This document shows positions 29,082 through 40,169 of a stretch of DNA of 64,000 nt, piece after piece. The position numbers and the translations under genes are program-made. The notes under the pieces were generated by a model, which ran no database searches, was not told the DNA's origin, and saw only the letters and a list, made by a program, of their open reading frames with translations. Within the stretch, counting starts at the first letter, position 1, and each line of letters begins with the position of its first letter. Source of the stretch: Stentor coeruleus (lineage: Eukaryota > Ciliophora > Heterotrichea > Heterotrichida > Stentoridae); assembly GCA_001970955.1 (NCBI GenBank), contig MPUH01000031.1, forward strand, positions 1 through 64,000, in the 5' to 3' direction.

Positions 29082-31227
29082 ATTTATCTATTGAAAATAT
29101 AAAATCATTATAGTGTCACTTATTTCAATAGGGATTTTAGCTTAGGGTTTAAAATAAATTAGCTTTATTATAATTTTTATTGAGTATTCATAAGCAAATA
29201 TATATAAATTTGGTATTTTTGAAAAAAATACTGACTTTTAGAGCTTTGAATTTTTTATTAAGAACTCTGTTTTAATATATTTAAATAACTAGGGATAAAT
29301 ATATTTTTGATTATGCATTTAGGTTTCTTATAATAAAAGTTTAACTTGAAAGATATTAATTATAAAAACATAAGATATTCAAGTCACTAATAGTCTTGTC
29401 GTGCAATTGTGAAGTAACAACTTTGATCAGACTAGAATAGCATTTTTTTTATATTAGAGATAATATAGTTATTATAATAAAGTTCAGTTTATTTTTTTTT
29501 TTGGCCTTGGTTATGTAATAAGAGTTTTATTTTTATTTTTCAATGAAACAGTATTGGATTAGTACTTTTTGGCATTTAGTCAATTTTCAGCTTTAATTCA
29601 TTGCATTAGGAAATATTGTGGTAAAGAAATAATATATTTTTTATAGTCTGAGTATTTACAGCTAGTATTATTTATTTGCCCATGAATACAACAATAATTA
29701 TAACTGTGGTTTATTATATATGTAATTTCACCTTATAGATTATAGTCATTTAATATACTTAATATAATAGGATGATTATGTATCTTGTTATATAAATAAA
29801 AATTTCTTAATAAAGATTTATTACATTATAGAAAACTATTCTTTATATAGTTCTTGTATATTTTTTATTCTTTAGAAATCAATGTCTAGTTAAAACTTTT
29901 AAGAAAAATTACAATTTTAAACCTGGAAACAATTATAAAAACTGTACATAATTTTTGTTTTAAAACCATCAACACCCTAACTACAGAAGATTATAATATT
30001 ATTATAATCATGAACACATCTTTTTTATTCTATCTATTAAACAATGATATATAATAATACTAAATATTTCCTTTTATTATATATGATTTATACTAAACTA
30101 TAATTAACTAAAAAGTTTACCTTTATTTGATAATCAAATCTATATCTTTTGTTTAGATTTCTTTAGTAATAATGAATGAATTCATAATAATCCTAATAAG
30201 AAAAAAAAATATAGCAAGTTCTCTAATTGATTTAAAAAATAAGGAAGATTTTATATTACATATTAGACTTGAAATATATGAATATAATACAATTTAGATT
30301 AAAATAATTATTTTTTGTATCAAAACTATAACCCAAAAGGCTAAATATAATATAAGAGCTCTGATCATTATTAAAAAATAAAATTGAAAATATTCTTTAT
30401 TATTGAACATAAATGGAAAAAATCTAAAACTGTCAAATTTTAGCTTCTAGACAGTAAATAATACTAAGAATACACATACTATTTCAAAAAACTAATAAAA
30501 GTGTAAATATGTTTTAAAATAATAATTTCTGTAATATCGAGATGAATCAAAAATACATAAAAAAAAAATCAGCAACAAAGCATATGATTTTCAAAAACAA
30601 TGCATAAAATGACTATTAGTAAATATCTTATAAATAAAAAATTAAATATAAAGAAAATGAAGCATCATATTATTTACAAATTACTATCCTAAAATCTTCA
30701 ACTTTCTAAAATTATCCTTATCTCAAAAAAACCCATCCTTTCATAATAAATTCTTCTTAAAACCTTATTCACATCACTTTATCTGAAGATCATCTTCATC
30801 TTCATCAAAAAGTTCATTCAAAACTCATTAAACCGAACTAAAAATTCGATTTCCCATACAAATTCCCTCAATTTAACCTAATTTTCAAACTTCCTCATTC
30901 TTCCAGCCTAATATCCAAAAATCATTCTCCTACCATCATCAAAACCTAATTCACAACCCTTCCATCAACAATCCCATCATTCAAAAAAAAATCCCATAAA
31001 CTTATGCAACTTCATCATCAATCAGTATTTACAAAACCCGCAACTCATACTAAAAAATCCCTTCCTAATTCAAATAAAAGTTTAAAGTCCTAATAAAAAA
31101 ATTTATATATAAGTAAAATCCCTATACCTTCTTCTATTTAACATAACATATTCATCTATTTATTCAATAATTATATCATCTCATCCATGTAATCATATAC
31201 CCAACTAAGTTCAAGATTAATATGAAT
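29082..31227. other. 2.1-kb very AT-rich spacer
   Basis: The longest gene-free stretch. 29400-30650 is extremely AT-rich with no frame of coding character on either strand. From about 30680 to 31200 the plus strand becomes C-rich and almost G-free although the next gene is on the minus strand, which may mark a former plus-strand promoter. I see no RNA gene or repeat. Confidence 0.5.
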
Positions 31228-31497
31228 TCAATTAAAAGTTTGACTTATTCGTCGACGTTTGAACAAAGCACTTTCTAAGTTCAAAGTTGTCGGAGCTTTA
31301 ATAATTACTTCTTGCTTAACACGAAGTTGGCTTTGTAAACATTCTGAATGGGATATGCAAAGAATACCTTCTTTAGGTTGATATTGGTCTTTAGGGACCA
31401 ATAAAGGACTTACTGGGGCAAATTTTTCAAGTACTTTTAAGACTTTTGGATGAATACATTTTCTTGTAAGCAAATAGGTCTTATTGCATTCGTTCAT
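31228..31497 (-). CDS. Small protein of unknown function
   Basis: An 89-aa protein starting MNECNKTYLLTRKCIHPKVL, with the middle PVSPLLVPKDQYQPKEGIL and a basic Arg-rich C-terminus (SALFKRRRISQTFN). No domain recognised. Its mixed codon use, true ATG and TGA stop look like a real gene rather than a by-product, but the short length leaves doubt. Confidence 0.5.
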   Translation of the reverse strand: MNECNKTYLLTRKCIHPKVLKVLEKFAPVSPLLVPKDQYQPKEGILCISHSECLQSQLRVKQEVIIKAPTTLNLESALFKRRRISQTFN

Positions 31498-31990
31498 TTT
31501 ATTACCACATATAAAGTAAAATAATAATTTTATTAACCTAGTCAGAATATAATATTTATCTTTTAAATGATGTTTTTATATAGGATTTTAAGTTTTATGG
31601 GTAATGAAAATTGTGTGTTTTTATACGTTTTTGGCAAATGGGAAATTTGTTTTTTAAGTAGCTGGGAAAATATGGTTTTTTATAATATGTAAAAGTTTAT
31701 AAAGGGCTAAGATTAATGATTAATAATATACTGTATTTTTATGATGATCATATGAAAAGATTTTACCATTTTTATATAAAAACGGTTGACTAATTGTTAT
31801 AAGTTTGTGAGCCCGCATATTGAAATTTATCCAAAAAAAAACATTTGAAGCTTATATTTACTATAATTTTAATGTTATACTAAAATAAAAAAGTCATTAC
31901 AAGATCTTGATATTAAAAAAAATATCATTATTTAATAATAAACTTATACAAAAAGCCTTTGAAAATAAAAAATGAGACTTTCACAGACAA
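31498..31990. other. Spacer
   Basis: AT-rich spacer of 493 nt; nothing recognised. Confidence 0.5.
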
Positions 31991-32872
31991 TTATTGAAAA
32001 CCCCTAGACCTTATTAAGCACTTATCATTGACTGATGTTTTTATTCTAGTATTAGCAGTTAAAGGTCGAGTTTTTTTTTCGCTTACAGGCCTATCATTTG
32101 TTGTTACTGGTATTGAAACTTTTGAATCTCTTGATGGGGTTTGTGAAATTCTTTGACTAGCAGGTCTTGAAAAAAAAGATTCATCTGTAAATCTTGATCT
32201 TGATGATCCTCTAAGGCTAGTAATATCACTTTCTGGAGGAATATAATTAGGAAATGGGTTTATTTCTCCAGGTTTTAAAGGGATTTGGTAGTCTATTGGT
32301 GAAGATTTAACTCGAAGTCTACAAAACTCAGATACAGGTCTTGAAAATGTCTGTTCTTTCGACTTTATTGTAGGAGTTTCTATATAACCATTTTTAAGTT
32401 TCCAATAATCTTGTAAATGCTCACTAAATTTTGGAAGCTCTTCGCCGTGAATACCAATTAAACGTTTACTGAATTTCTCTTTGCATTGGTCTAAATCTTT
32501 TTTCCTTTGTTCATCCATTTTTCTTTTGATTTGGATCATTGGGGCTGTTAATGCCATTATTCGTTCTCTTTCTTCAACCCTTTCAGATAATGTTTTGCAG
32601 TTAAAATTTTTAGTCTTTTCGTTTTCAAGAATGGCCCGCCTACGGCGGGCAAAATCCAATTCGCTTTTTGTGGCAATTTTCGGGTTTTCAACATACTGAG
32701 GGGCAAATTGCACATATGGTGATGCGCTTTGACATGGTATATCAACAATATGTGGGTGTTCATTAACAAACTTCTCCATAAACTCCCCACCAAGCTTTCT
32801 CATCTCTAACTTCCTCTTCTCATACAATTCAGTTCTAGTTCTAGGTCTTTGTCCTTCCATTATAAATTTCAA
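31991..32872 (-). CDS. Basic protein of unknown function
   Basis: A 293-aa, Arg/Lys-rich protein. A helical N-terminal part contains TELYEKRKLEMRKLGGEFM and LDFARRRRAILENEKTK. A middle section has IMALTAPMIQIKRKMDEQRK. The last 110 residues are Ser/Arg/Pro-rich (RPVSEFCRLRVKSS, SRSRFTDESFFSRPAS), resembling tails of protist cytoskeletal or ciliary proteins. No named domain. A second ATG four codons in (MEGQRPRTRT) could be the true start. It begins 58 nt after the COQ9 stop on the same strand. Confidence 0.72.
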   Translation of the reverse strand: MKFIMEGQRPRTRTELYEKRKLEMRKLGGEFMEKFVNEHPHIVDIPCQSASPYVQFAPQYVENPKIATKSELDFARRRRAILENEKTKNFNCKTLSERVEERERIMALTAPMIQIKRKMDEQRKKDLDQCKEKFSKRLIGIHGEELPKFSEHLQDYWKLKNGYIETPTIKSKEQTFSRPVSEFCRLRVKSSPIDYQIPLKPGEINPFPNYIPPESDITSLRGSSRSRFTDESFFSRPASQRISQTPSRDSKVSIPVTTNDRPVSEKKTRPLTANTRIKTSVNDKCLIRSRGFQ

Positions 32873-32930
32873 ACTACAAAGTTTCTTAGTAAAAACATAA
32901 ACATTGATAAGCTTAACTTACTAAATAAAC

Positions 32931-33546
32931 CTATGTAAATACTGATTTAGTATATTTATACCACAAATACCCTAAATCTTGAATATTATCGAAATTTTGA
33001 TCATGCAACTGTCTGTGTAAAAAGTTCCAAGTTTGAGTTAATCCTATAGAACCATCATGGATCATCATCATTTCTGTTGAGATGAATATCTGGCCAATAA
33101 GAACTCTTTTAGAATACCAATTAACCCCTGTAGAATTATCTCCAATCATATCCCAGACTGTGTTCATGGTACTAAAAAGACGATTATAAGTGATTGGAAG
33201 ATTATGAGGTAAAGCTCCAAGATAAATAGCATCTTTCCATAAGGGCATATATGGTACTTCGTAACTAAGTCTTTTTTTCAAAGCTAAAAAAATTTGCTCG
33301 TTAAGGGTTTTGTTGTCTAAATCTCCTAGTTTGACATCTAGGGATAGCTGGTTTTCCCAATCTTTCATTAGAATCTCAGCTATTTCTACTATGCCATTAG
33401 GAAACAACCCTCGACCTGAAGCCTAAATAAAGGTTTACGCTTGAGAGATTTGCCTGTGAACAAGCTAAAGATAACACTTTGTCATGCCAGCCTAAGGTTT
33501 TTACAAGTCCTTTCGCAGAATTGACAATCTGGTCTCTAACTTGCAT
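32931..33546 (-). CDS. COQ9: COQ9-family protein (ubiquinone biosynthesis), one 16-nt intron
   Basis: Exon 1 starts MQVRDQIVNSAKGLVKTLGW at 33544-33546 and reaches LACSQANLSS. The next 16 nt, GTAAACCTTTATTTAG (33423-33438), are an intron. Exon 2 continues ASGRGLFPNGIVEIAEILM to NWYSKRVLIGQIFISTEMMM and a TAA at 32931. Spliced length is 199 aa. COQ9 is a TetR-like, lipid-binding mitochondrial protein that helps the hydroxylase COQ7 in coenzyme Q synthesis. Diagnostic features are the HG/RGLFPxGxxEL motif, the WKDAIYLGALPHNLP segment and WDMIGDNSTGVNWYSKR (family DxS-x-D-x-NWYTKR). The start is short of a long mitochondrial presequence, so an additional upstream exon is possible. Confidence 0.9.
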
Positions 33547-35008
33547 TATTATGCTAAATATAATATATAAAAATTAGTATGATTATTATAAAAATGTATT
33601 TTGTGTTTAGAAGATTGAGATAGTTCAGTGATATAAAACTCATTTAGGTAGTTTTAGATAGAGATTTATTAATAAATGGATAGGAATATTTAAAATTGTA
33701 GCGATATAGGTATGATTGAAGGTGTTATAGACTTTTAGTTGAAGATATGGGATTGCTATGTGATAATTATTTATTATTTAAAGGATGCTATAAATTTATA
33801 TAGGCTCTAATATAAACTCTTGAAAAAAATGAATTATAGGCAGGGTTATTTATCAAATTGGCTTTAAAAAATGCATGAAGGTGATGAAGAATTAGGGTAA
33901 GGATAATCATTAAGATTAAGAAATGTCAAATACCAAATGCTTTTGATTTTAAAATTCAAGAGTTTAGTAATAAATATCATCATAAATATTAAATTCTGTT
34001 TTTCAAAAATATACACTTGCAGGAATATTAAATATTTTTATACAAGCTGAAGAAATAATAAATTTAAATAGTATTTTTCAGATTAAACTAAGATTATGGA
34101 TACTTTTTAGTATAAACAGCATAAATCCTGTTATTTTTAACTTTAAAATTTTATATTTCAGTAAACCACAAATTAATCAACCATAAATCGCTAAAATCAT
34201 TGGAGCCAGCAAGAAAAATCGCCTAAATAAATCAGAATTTGCTCTTGATTAAATAAATAATAAGATAAGTATTTGTAATTAATTTTCTTAAAATAGTTAT
34301 CTTTATGATCTTTTCAATTTTATGTAGTTTGATATTCGCATTTTTGCAACATGCATCAGATTTACTTGTATGGTTTGAAGTTGCATGAACCATAAAGGTT
34401 GAGATAATTTAACCATTTAAACATTAAAATATCTATTAGAATCTGTTTTACCTAAGATAGATATAGTTTAAAATTACTAGTATATAGAATTTGTGACCAA
34501 TTTGAAAAGAAATTTGCATATTAAAATGAAGATAATAAATGATATAAGATTTTAAGTGATTTATAAGTGTGAGTTAGTAGCTTTTGCTTTAATCTGTTTA
34601 TGTGCATTTATAATAATATCCTATCAGTAAAAATCTGCTTCTCTGAAAACTGCCTTCTTCTCATTATCTTTACTGCTCCTTGAAAATTCTTTAAAGTGTG
34701 TTTGTGAAAATTTTACTTATTTTAATGAAAAACTCCCATTAAACTATTAAAAATCTCATTTACCTCAACACGTCCAAAGTTCTCATAATTTATAACATTA
34801 AAAGCTTATATCCTATCAAATTTATTACCCCACATCATCATCTCTTAAAATATAAAAACCTACAGCAATCTATGGACGAGCATTTGTTCTATAAAAAGCC
34901 TAAAAAAGCTCTTTTTTTAATATACCTAAAAGTCCATGTTGAGTTAGCTAAAAAAAGTCCCATTGATAAAAATTTATCCCACATAATTATTATTGTAAAT
35001 AAAGATAA
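33547..35008. other. Long AT-rich spacer
   Basis: A 1.46-kb spacer between divergent genes. A 27-codon plus ORF at 34305-34388 (MIFSILCSLIFAFLQHAS...) resembles a signal peptide and may be a remnant. The 300 nt before 35009 are C-rich and G-poor on the plus strand. Nothing else recognised. Confidence 0.45.
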
Positions 35009-35755
35009 ATGGAGAAACCATACCCACAACCCTCCGACCCTAATTATAACTACCAAGGAGGTTCTAATTACCCACCAAACCAGCCAAATCCATCAATGCC
35101 CCCACCTTATGCACCTCCATATTCAAACCAGCCAATTTATCCTCCATCTTCATATAACCAACCTCAAATTTACCCTCCTCCAAGTCATCCAGCTTTTACT
35201 CCACAATATGGAGGTCCTCCAGGTCCACAATATCCAGGAGCACAACAAGTTTATGTCCAATCTACTCCAGTAATTGGAATTACAACTGCAGTTGTCGCCC
35301 CTACAGTGATTATTCCAACAATTGGAATTACTACTACTCCTAATGAATATTCAGAAAGAGAAAGGAAAAGAGGAAGATTTGCTAATAGAATCAGATATTT
35401 GATAATAGGAAAACTCGTTGCAGATATACTTCTCGCTTTGAGTATTGCTCCTTTATTCCTTCTTGCTATACAAGCTATTCTTGGGTATTTCGGAGCAAGA
35501 AATATGAATAAAGTCCTCTGCATTATTTACTTGATACTTCTTTGTATTATTTTTATAATCAGAATAGGACTTATGTTTATTGTACCTGTTATATTTGTCA
35601 TTGTGATCTTTTCTCTTTTATGCATTTTTGATATTGTCGTTTTTGTGTTTTATGTCAGGTTTACTCATATGGTTGTGAAAATGCATGAGCATGAAAGGAT
35701 GAGAGTCTTGAGCTATATGCAGTATATCAGATCTGGAAGATGCTGCTATATCTAG
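35009..35755 (+). CDS. Proline/tyrosine-rich protein with C-terminal membrane helices
   Basis: A 248-aa protein. Residues 1-80 are a Pro/Tyr/Gln/Asn-rich cytosolic segment (NQPNPSMPPPYAPPYSNQP), likely disordered and a possible target of WW or SH3 domains. Residues about 80-105 are Val/Ile/Thr-rich. After a basic stretch (ERERKRGRFANRIRYLI) come about three or four hydrophobic helices, including DILLALSIAPLFLLAIQAI and VIFVIVIFSLLCIFDIVVF. The C-terminus is RCCYI, with two Cys that could be acylated. No family recognised; it resembles small tetraspan-like proteins with proline-rich tails. A second frame overlapping its start is a by-product. Confidence 0.8.
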   Translation: MEKPYPQPSDPNYNYQGGSNYPPNQPNPSMPPPYAPPYSNQPIYPPSSYNQPQIYPPPSHPAFTPQYGGPPGPQYPGAQQVYVQSTPVIGITTAVVAPTVIIPTIGITTTPNEYSERERKRGRFANRIRYLIIGKLVADILLALSIAPLFLLAIQAILGYFGARNMNKVLCIIYLILLCIIFIIRIGLMFIVPVIFVIVIFSLLCIFDIVVFVFYVRFTHMVVKMHEHERMRVLSYMQYIRSGRCCYI

Positions 35756-36694
35756 GAATAGGTTAGAATTAAGATTAGAATCATATTGAATTTCTTATTT
35801 AACATAAGTTAGATTAAGCAATTTTGTAGAAAAATATATCGATTAGAAAGATGATTATTAAAATTAAGAAGAGAAATACATTGGATTTTGAATAGAAGCG
35901 ATTTAGAGATATGATTAATATAATTTGATTATAGGTACTAAAATTTTTGTGTTAGATTTCTTTTATAATGAATGAATATTCAATTTTTATACCATATTTT
36001 TAAATTTAACACAATTACAAGTATGTGAATAATTTTTGATAAATTAAGTAAATAGAAAAAACTAATAAGCATAATCAAATCAAAGGGAGATAGATGAAAA
36101 ACATAAATAATTTACAAATTATTTAATTATAATCATCCGTAAAACTTGATGCTGATAACACAATCATACCTAGAATAAATTATAATTAATAAATCCCAAA
36201 ATGATTTAAAAACATAGTAAAATCAAGAAGATAAAAGTGAAAACCTAACATTAAAATCTCATGCTACAAGATCAAAATTATTAAAGACAAAATCAATCAT
36301 CTTCAAAAAAATCATGCTAATAATATAAAACCTTTTAAAATACCAGCAAACATATTACTAACTCTCCCAAAAATAATCTTTCACTATATTCAACCGACTT
36401 ATATCCTAAAAAACTCCAATCACCACACTAAAATCCATCAAAAATTCTTACCATCAAAAAACTTCTAATCAAATAAATATTCCTATCATACAAAAAAAAA
36501 CATTAAACCAAAACCCATTTATTTAACACAATCAAAAAATCATCATCAAAATCCAGCATCATCAAAAAAATTCTTTTCATCCTATCTTTTAAAATCCTCA
36601 AATACTTTCCCTTACCCAAAAAAGCATGATTTTTCTATATAAAAATCTTAACTAAAATCTTTAAATAACCTATAATTACTCTCTATATAAAATA
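35756..36694. other. Spacer upstream of the DHHC gene
   Basis: 939 nt, AT-rich. From about 36240 to the start codon the plus strand is C-rich and almost G-free. No other feature. Confidence 0.5.
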
Positions 36695-37522
36695 ATGCTA
36701 ACAAAAAATGGATTCTCTCTTCCTCTGCATCCCTTTCAAATAATAAGTTGGCTTATAGAGCTTTGGCATATATTAATCCCAATATTCTTTACAACCTCAA
36801 ATTTCGAAGCACCTGAAATTATCTCTTTAAACATTTTGTTTTACTCATCAAGTTTCTTTGTTGTTTTTGCTGGATTTTTATGTACAAAATCAATACCAAG
36901 TATTGATATAAAACCTGAGCCAATTTTGTAAATTTTATTTAGTCTTGAGACAGGTGAAGGATTGTGCTTTATTTGCACTGTTTGCAATTCGTATGTTACA
37001 AAGAAAACCAAACATTGCGGTTGTTGTAATCGATGTGTTGAAGAATTTGATCATCATTGTAAGTGGCTAAATAACTGTATTGGGAAGAAAAACTATTTTA
37101 TGTTTATCTTTCTTATAGTCTCACTAGATTTCAATTTATTGATGCTATTAACATATGAAATAGCATCTATATCAGAAGTATTTGGGTATAAATATACAGT
37201 TTTGATAGCAGATGTGATTATTAACTTTTTTATTTTGGTGCTAATTAGCTATTTGATATCCCTGCATATATATTTGAAATATAATAGTCTTACAACTTAT
37301 GAATATATTAAAATACGGAAAATTAGAAACACAAAGAAAATATCAAATTATACTGTAAGCCATGATACACCTTCTAGTACACAAAATTCGCATAGAATAA
37401 TTCCACATAATAGCCCAGTACGTAAAAGTTGTATGGTTAAATTACAAAAAGAAGAAGGACTTCATCAATTTCATAGTGCAAGCCAAGATGAACTCATAAT
37501 GAGCAAATCATTTGATTTTTAA
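36695..37522 (+). CDS. DHHC palmitoyltransferase, one 15-nt intron
   Basis: Exon 1 (36695-36927) encodes two membrane helices ([35 protein letters not shown]) and ends KPEPI. The intron GTAAATTTTATTTAG (36928-36942) joins it in phase 2 to [16 protein letters not shown]. The catalytic Cys-rich domain is complete: [24 protein letters not shown], then [19 protein letters not shown] with the DHHC active site. Two more helices ([35 protein letters not shown]) give the usual four. Total 270 aa. It transfers palmitate to protein cysteines at membranes. The TTxE motif may be [10 protein letters not shown] after helix 4. A small MGC-start protein begins 11 nt after its stop. Confidence 0.93.
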
Positions 37523-37533
37523 GTATTAATAAA

Positions 37534-37749
37534 ATGGGGTGTAATTGTGTCAAATCGTGTGTAGAGACAGAGAAATCTTTAAGCCTTTATAATGACTTCT
37601 ACAGATCACAAACTGGGAATCTTCATAAATACCCAGATGCATCAGATGAACAGTCTATAAATCAAGTTAGTCTTATTGCTGCTATTCCTGATAATATACC
37701 TAGATTTTCTGAGGACCCAAGTGTACTTAAAATGATTCAAGATATATAA
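37534..37749 (+). CDS. Small MGC-start, dual-acylation candidate protein
   Basis: A 71-aa protein starting MGCNCVKSCVETEKS: Gly2 with Ser/Lys context for N-myristoylation and three nearby Cys for palmitoylation. The rest is polar, with SLIAAIPDNIPRFSEDPSV, and no fold is evident. It starts 11 nt after the DHHC palmitoyltransferase stop on the same strand, so the two could share a transcript or a regulatory region inside the DHHC gene. Such acylated peptides in other eukaryotes act as membrane anchors or signalling adaptors; no specific role can be given. Its shortness leaves some doubt, but the signature start and context support it. Confidence 0.65.
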   Translation: MGCNCVKSCVETEKSLSLYNDFYRSQTGNLHKYPDASDEQSINQVSLIAAIPDNIPRFSEDPSVLKMIQDI

Positions 37750-38454
37750 AAATTTAAAAAAAAAGGGGATTTAGATGTGAGATAGTTTTTTATATAAGAA
37801 ATAAACTAGTTTTGATATTTTTATAATGTTTTTTGCTATGTAAAATTTTAATCGTTATTTGGTTTTTGAAGGTTTTATATGAAAGATAGAGAAAAGATGG
37901 TCTGGGATGTTGTGAGGATTAGTAGGATTTTATATGTTTTTATGAAGGTAGGATGGTTTTTTTATATTATTTGGAAAATATTTCAGTTGGGTGAGAAAAG
38001 GGTTGAAATTGTTGAGGGATGTGCAATTAAGGTGTGGAAGGTTTTAGAATTGTATTAAATTGTGGTTAGAGTTTTATTATTTTGAAAGAAGGTTTGGGTA
38101 AAAATAGAAAATAAGGGAAGATTTAGATAGGATTTTTATAAAACCGAAATTGTATATAAAGAAAATTTTCCTTTGGTATTCTAATTGCATCATAACTAAT
38201 TTATTAATCTTTAAATCCAAATCTAACTCTCTAATAAAATATCATAAAACCAAACCTTATACATCAATCCTATTCTATCTTAATTCCCACTCTAAAAACC
38301 TTTCCTACTCAAACATCATCACTTTCAATAATATCTTCTATAATACTTTAAAACATCTTCTAAAATCCCTAAAAAACCATAATCACCTCTCTCTCTTTCA
38401 ATTTCAACAATACAGCCTATCTTCAAAAAAAGCGCATAATTAAATAATAATACA
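37750..38454. other. Spacer with composition switch
   Basis: Plus strand G-rich and C-poor to about 38130, then C-rich and nearly G-free up to the next start codon at 38455. A 97-codon plus frame at 38150-38443 is a product of the G-free composition, not a gene. Confidence 0.55.
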
Positions 38455-39993
38455 ATGAAGAGTATTCAGAAGCTATTCAAAAAACGTGAAGAAGACACTC
38501 TTGATATGCAAACCTTATCAACAGTTTCTCATACTGAGTTATGTCAATTAGTTATAAGATTTCATATAGAACTAAAAGATACTGGTTATTTGTTAGAATC
38601 ATCTGATGAACAAATCAAACAACTAAAAAAAGATTTAAACATCTCAGTTGAACAAGCCCAGTTATATAAAAACCATTGTGAAGAACTTCAGAATTTTGCT
38701 CAGAAATCATCAATGGAAAGCGACTCATATAAAACTTTATTAGAAAGCAAGACCCAGGAAATTAAATATTTCAGAGACAAAAACGTGGAACTTGAAAAAA
38801 TCAGCGAATCAGCAAAAAATCTCAATTTAATACAAGAAGAACTTGAAGCTTTTAAGCTAAAAACTAAAGAAATGAATGAAAAAATTGTCTTGATGACTTC
38901 TGAAAAAGAACTTCATATCAAAGAAAAAGCCCATTATGAGAATGAAATCAGATCTTTTAAAGATAGACAAGAAGGGATTATTAAGAAATATCAAGATTGT
39001 GAGAATATGCTTAAACAAAAGTCTGAAGAATATTTTAAGGTAAAAGCTGATAATAAAAGTTTAAAGCAGAATGTTAAGGAGCTTGATAAGACTGGTAAGG
39101 AAATGGAAGCTATGATTAAAGGGAAATCACATAGGATATTAGAATTGGAAACACAATGTAATGGGATGATTTTAAATATACAAGAACTTGTTGAGAAAAT
39201 AAATACCTTGGAGAATGCTCATGAGACTGAAAAAAATGAGATGAAGAAGGAATTAAAGGAAAAAACTGTAGAGTTAGAGAATGTTCATGATAAGATTGAT
39301 AAAGAAACTGCAGCGAAAATCGAAGAAATCAATTCAAACCTGATGAAAAGCTTAGAAGACTACAAAATAAAAATCACCAGACTTGAAATCGAGCGTTCCA
39401 ACTACACCTCTACAGTTCAAAAGTTAAACAATGAAATCTCTGACCTCAACTCCTCTTTAAAAGCTAGCAAAGAAGACCTTGAACTAAGCCAAAAAAAGCG
39501 TAAACTAGCCAAAGAAGAACTTGTAAAATTATCCCAAAAACTTGAAAACTTATCAAATTTTAATTCCCAACCAACAAAAACAACAAATTCTCTAATCAAT
39601 CAAAACCTCTTATTTCAAAATCAACCATTTTCAGGTTCAATACAAGAGCATAAAGCTTTAGGAATATTAAAATTTCAACTTGATGCTGTTTATAAAGCAC
39701 TTATGGATCTTATGTTATCAGCAAATACAACAAAAGATTCAATAACTAGTACTATTCAATATAGTATAACATCAGAAGATTTTTCGAAATTTGAAAAAGA
39801 TTTAAATAAAGTGGTTATGAATGCTAAAGAAGCTGCAGAAAATCCAAATTTCATTGATCAAGGTTCTGGGTGGATGGGGAAAATAAGCAACTGGGCGCCG
39901 AGTAAGTTTTTTAGCTGCATGAATAATGAAGGTAGGCTTAATATCCCGAATTCACCTGATAAAAGACGTGCGTCTTTTAAGGGTTTTTTTTAA
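38455..39993 (+). CDS. Long coiled-coil protein
   Basis: A 512-aa protein. After MKSIQKLFKKREEDTLDMQ and a short conserved-looking helix (VSHTELCQLVIRFHIELKD) the chain is an almost continuous coiled coil from about residue 45 to 375, rich in Lys, Glu and Leu. A linker of about 60 residues is followed by a helical piece (AYKALMDLMLSANTTKD-like region) and a C-terminal basic/Phe tail, SPDKRRASFKGFF. The layout resembles golgins or basal-body coiled-coil proteins, but no signature such as GRIP was found. Function unknown. No intron is evident. Confidence 0.82.
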   Translation: MKSIQKLFKKREEDTLDMQTLSTVSHTELCQLVIRFHIELKDTGYLLESSDEQIKQLKKDLNISVEQAQLYKNHCEELQNFAQKSSMESDSYKTLLESKTQEIKYFRDKNVELEKISESAKNLNLIQEELEAFKLKTKEMNEKIVLMTSEKELHIKEKAHYENEIRSFKDRQEGIIKKYQDCENMLKQKSEEYFKVKADNKSLKQNVKELDKTGKEMEAMIKGKSHRILELETQCNGMILNIQELVEKINTLENAHETEKNEMKKELKEKTVELENVHDKIDKETAAKIEEINSNLMKSLEDYKIKITRLEIERSNYTSTVQKLNNEISDLNSSLKASKEDLELSQKKRKLAKEELVKLSQKLENLSNFNSQPTKTTNSLINQNLLFQNQPFSGSIQEHKALGILKFQLDAVYKALMDLMLSANTTKDSITSTIQYSITSEDFSKFEKDLNKVVMNAKEAAENPNFIDQGSGWMGKISNWAPSKFFSCMNNEGRLNIPNSPDKRRASFKGFF

Positions 39994-40169
39994 TAAAAGG
40001 AATTGTCATAAGATAGGGATAAAGATTAGTATTATTTAATAATTTTAATGAAGTTTATGATTTTTTCTATATAATATTCATATTAATAACAAACTTCTAG
40101 CCAAACTCTCTTATTATTTTCTCCATATTCATTAAAATTTACCCTAAATATATTTATATAGCAAAAAGT

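Noticed and set aside
34872-35273. A 133-codon plus frame overlapping the start of the proline-rich membrane protein
   Set aside because: Its protein is a His/Gln/Leu-rich out-of-frame reading of the proline-rich segment; the 35009 frame has clear helices.
38150-38443. A 97-codon plus frame before the coiled-coil gene
   Set aside because: It lies in a C-rich, G-free leader where stops are rare; protein is Ser/Asn/His/Tyr-rich without a domain.
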